Source: Patiria pectinifera
Taxonomy: Eukaryota; Echinodermata; Asteroidea; Valvatida; Asterinidae
Direction of reading: 5' to 3'
Assembly: GCA_029964075.1 (NCBI GenBank)
Contig: CM057144.1
Span: 5,665,281 to 5,729,280 of the forward strand
Length of the DNA stretch: 64,000 nucleotides
Shown here piece after piece: positions 63,843 to 64,000 of the stretch; the first letter of the stretch is position 1, and each line of letters starts with the position of its first letter. The notes beneath the pieces were generated by a model. The model searched no databases. It saw only the letters and a list, made by a program, of their open reading frames with translations, and was not told where the DNA came from. Both the position numbers and the translations under genes were made by a program.

Positions 63843-64000
63843 CGCAGATCCGGATCCAGTAATTTTTGTGATACTGACTTAAAAGGGCAAGCAGTTCCGA
63901 CTTGAGTCAAGTCTAGTGTTCAAGCAGCTTGATGTCTGTCTTAAGTATGAGGCGCCATGTGTAAATAAATTATTGAACCAAATGGTTTATATGCAATTCG

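Overview
This is a window of animal nuclear DNA. It has long introns with GT..AG boundaries, dense short transposon relics, a SINE, pieces of non-LTR and LTR retroelements, and one very large multi-exon gene for a secreted or surface mosaic protein. The domain mix (WSC, sushi, EGF, many FN3-like modules bordered by a VDTSPP-type motif) and the repeat load suggest a marine invertebrate, most likely a deuterostome such as amphioxus, a hemichordate or an echinoderm. That assignment is inference; no species-diagnostic marker is visible.

Main gene (minus strand, 48,994 down to about 533, 3' end outside the window). I assembled 38 coding exons by hand. Reading frame and intron phase agree across every junction, giving about 7.45 kb of CDS (about 2,480 codons, incomplete). 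Domain order: signal peptide (48.9 kb), WSC (41.6 kb, plus a duplicate at 36.7 kb), sushi/CCP (33.1 kb), cysteine-rich module (32.1 kb), EGF (31.4 kb), an unclassified beta-rich region (29.4 to 22.8 kb), then FN3-like modules from about 22.5 kb down to 0.5 kb, ending in a Thr/Asn-rich mucin-like linker and another module. The N-terminal domains are each one symmetric phase 1-1 exon; the FN3 part has mixed phases. Two exons have been tandemly multiplied: exon 18 (three copies with 32-bp spacers) and the first half of exon 22 (five copies plus a fragment).

Assembly. A run of exactly 500 N (40,383-40,882) is flanked on both sides by the same roughly 4.45-kb sequence (35,914-40,382 and 40,883-45,327). 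One copy ends, and the other begins, exactly at the gap. This looks like two overlapping or allelic contigs that were not merged, so the second WSC exon is probably an artefact.

Introns and flanks. The introns hold many TIR/foldback elements, two families of tandem ACGTT or CRE-like repeats, a LINE fragment with target-site duplication (2.3-3.3 kb), a decayed second LINE (33.6-36.1 kb), a SINE (0.95-1.25 kb) and a perfect 31-bp hairpin (23.2 kb). Upstream of the gene (49-64 kb) I see no confident protein gene. A set of strong splice sites on the plus strand at 55.2-57.6 kb may mark a spliced, possibly noncoding transcript. A 1.8-kb palindrome at 61.6-63.4 kb carries at least six perfect AGGTCA DR4 pairs, and the window ends in a frame-broken LTR-retroelement gag fragment.
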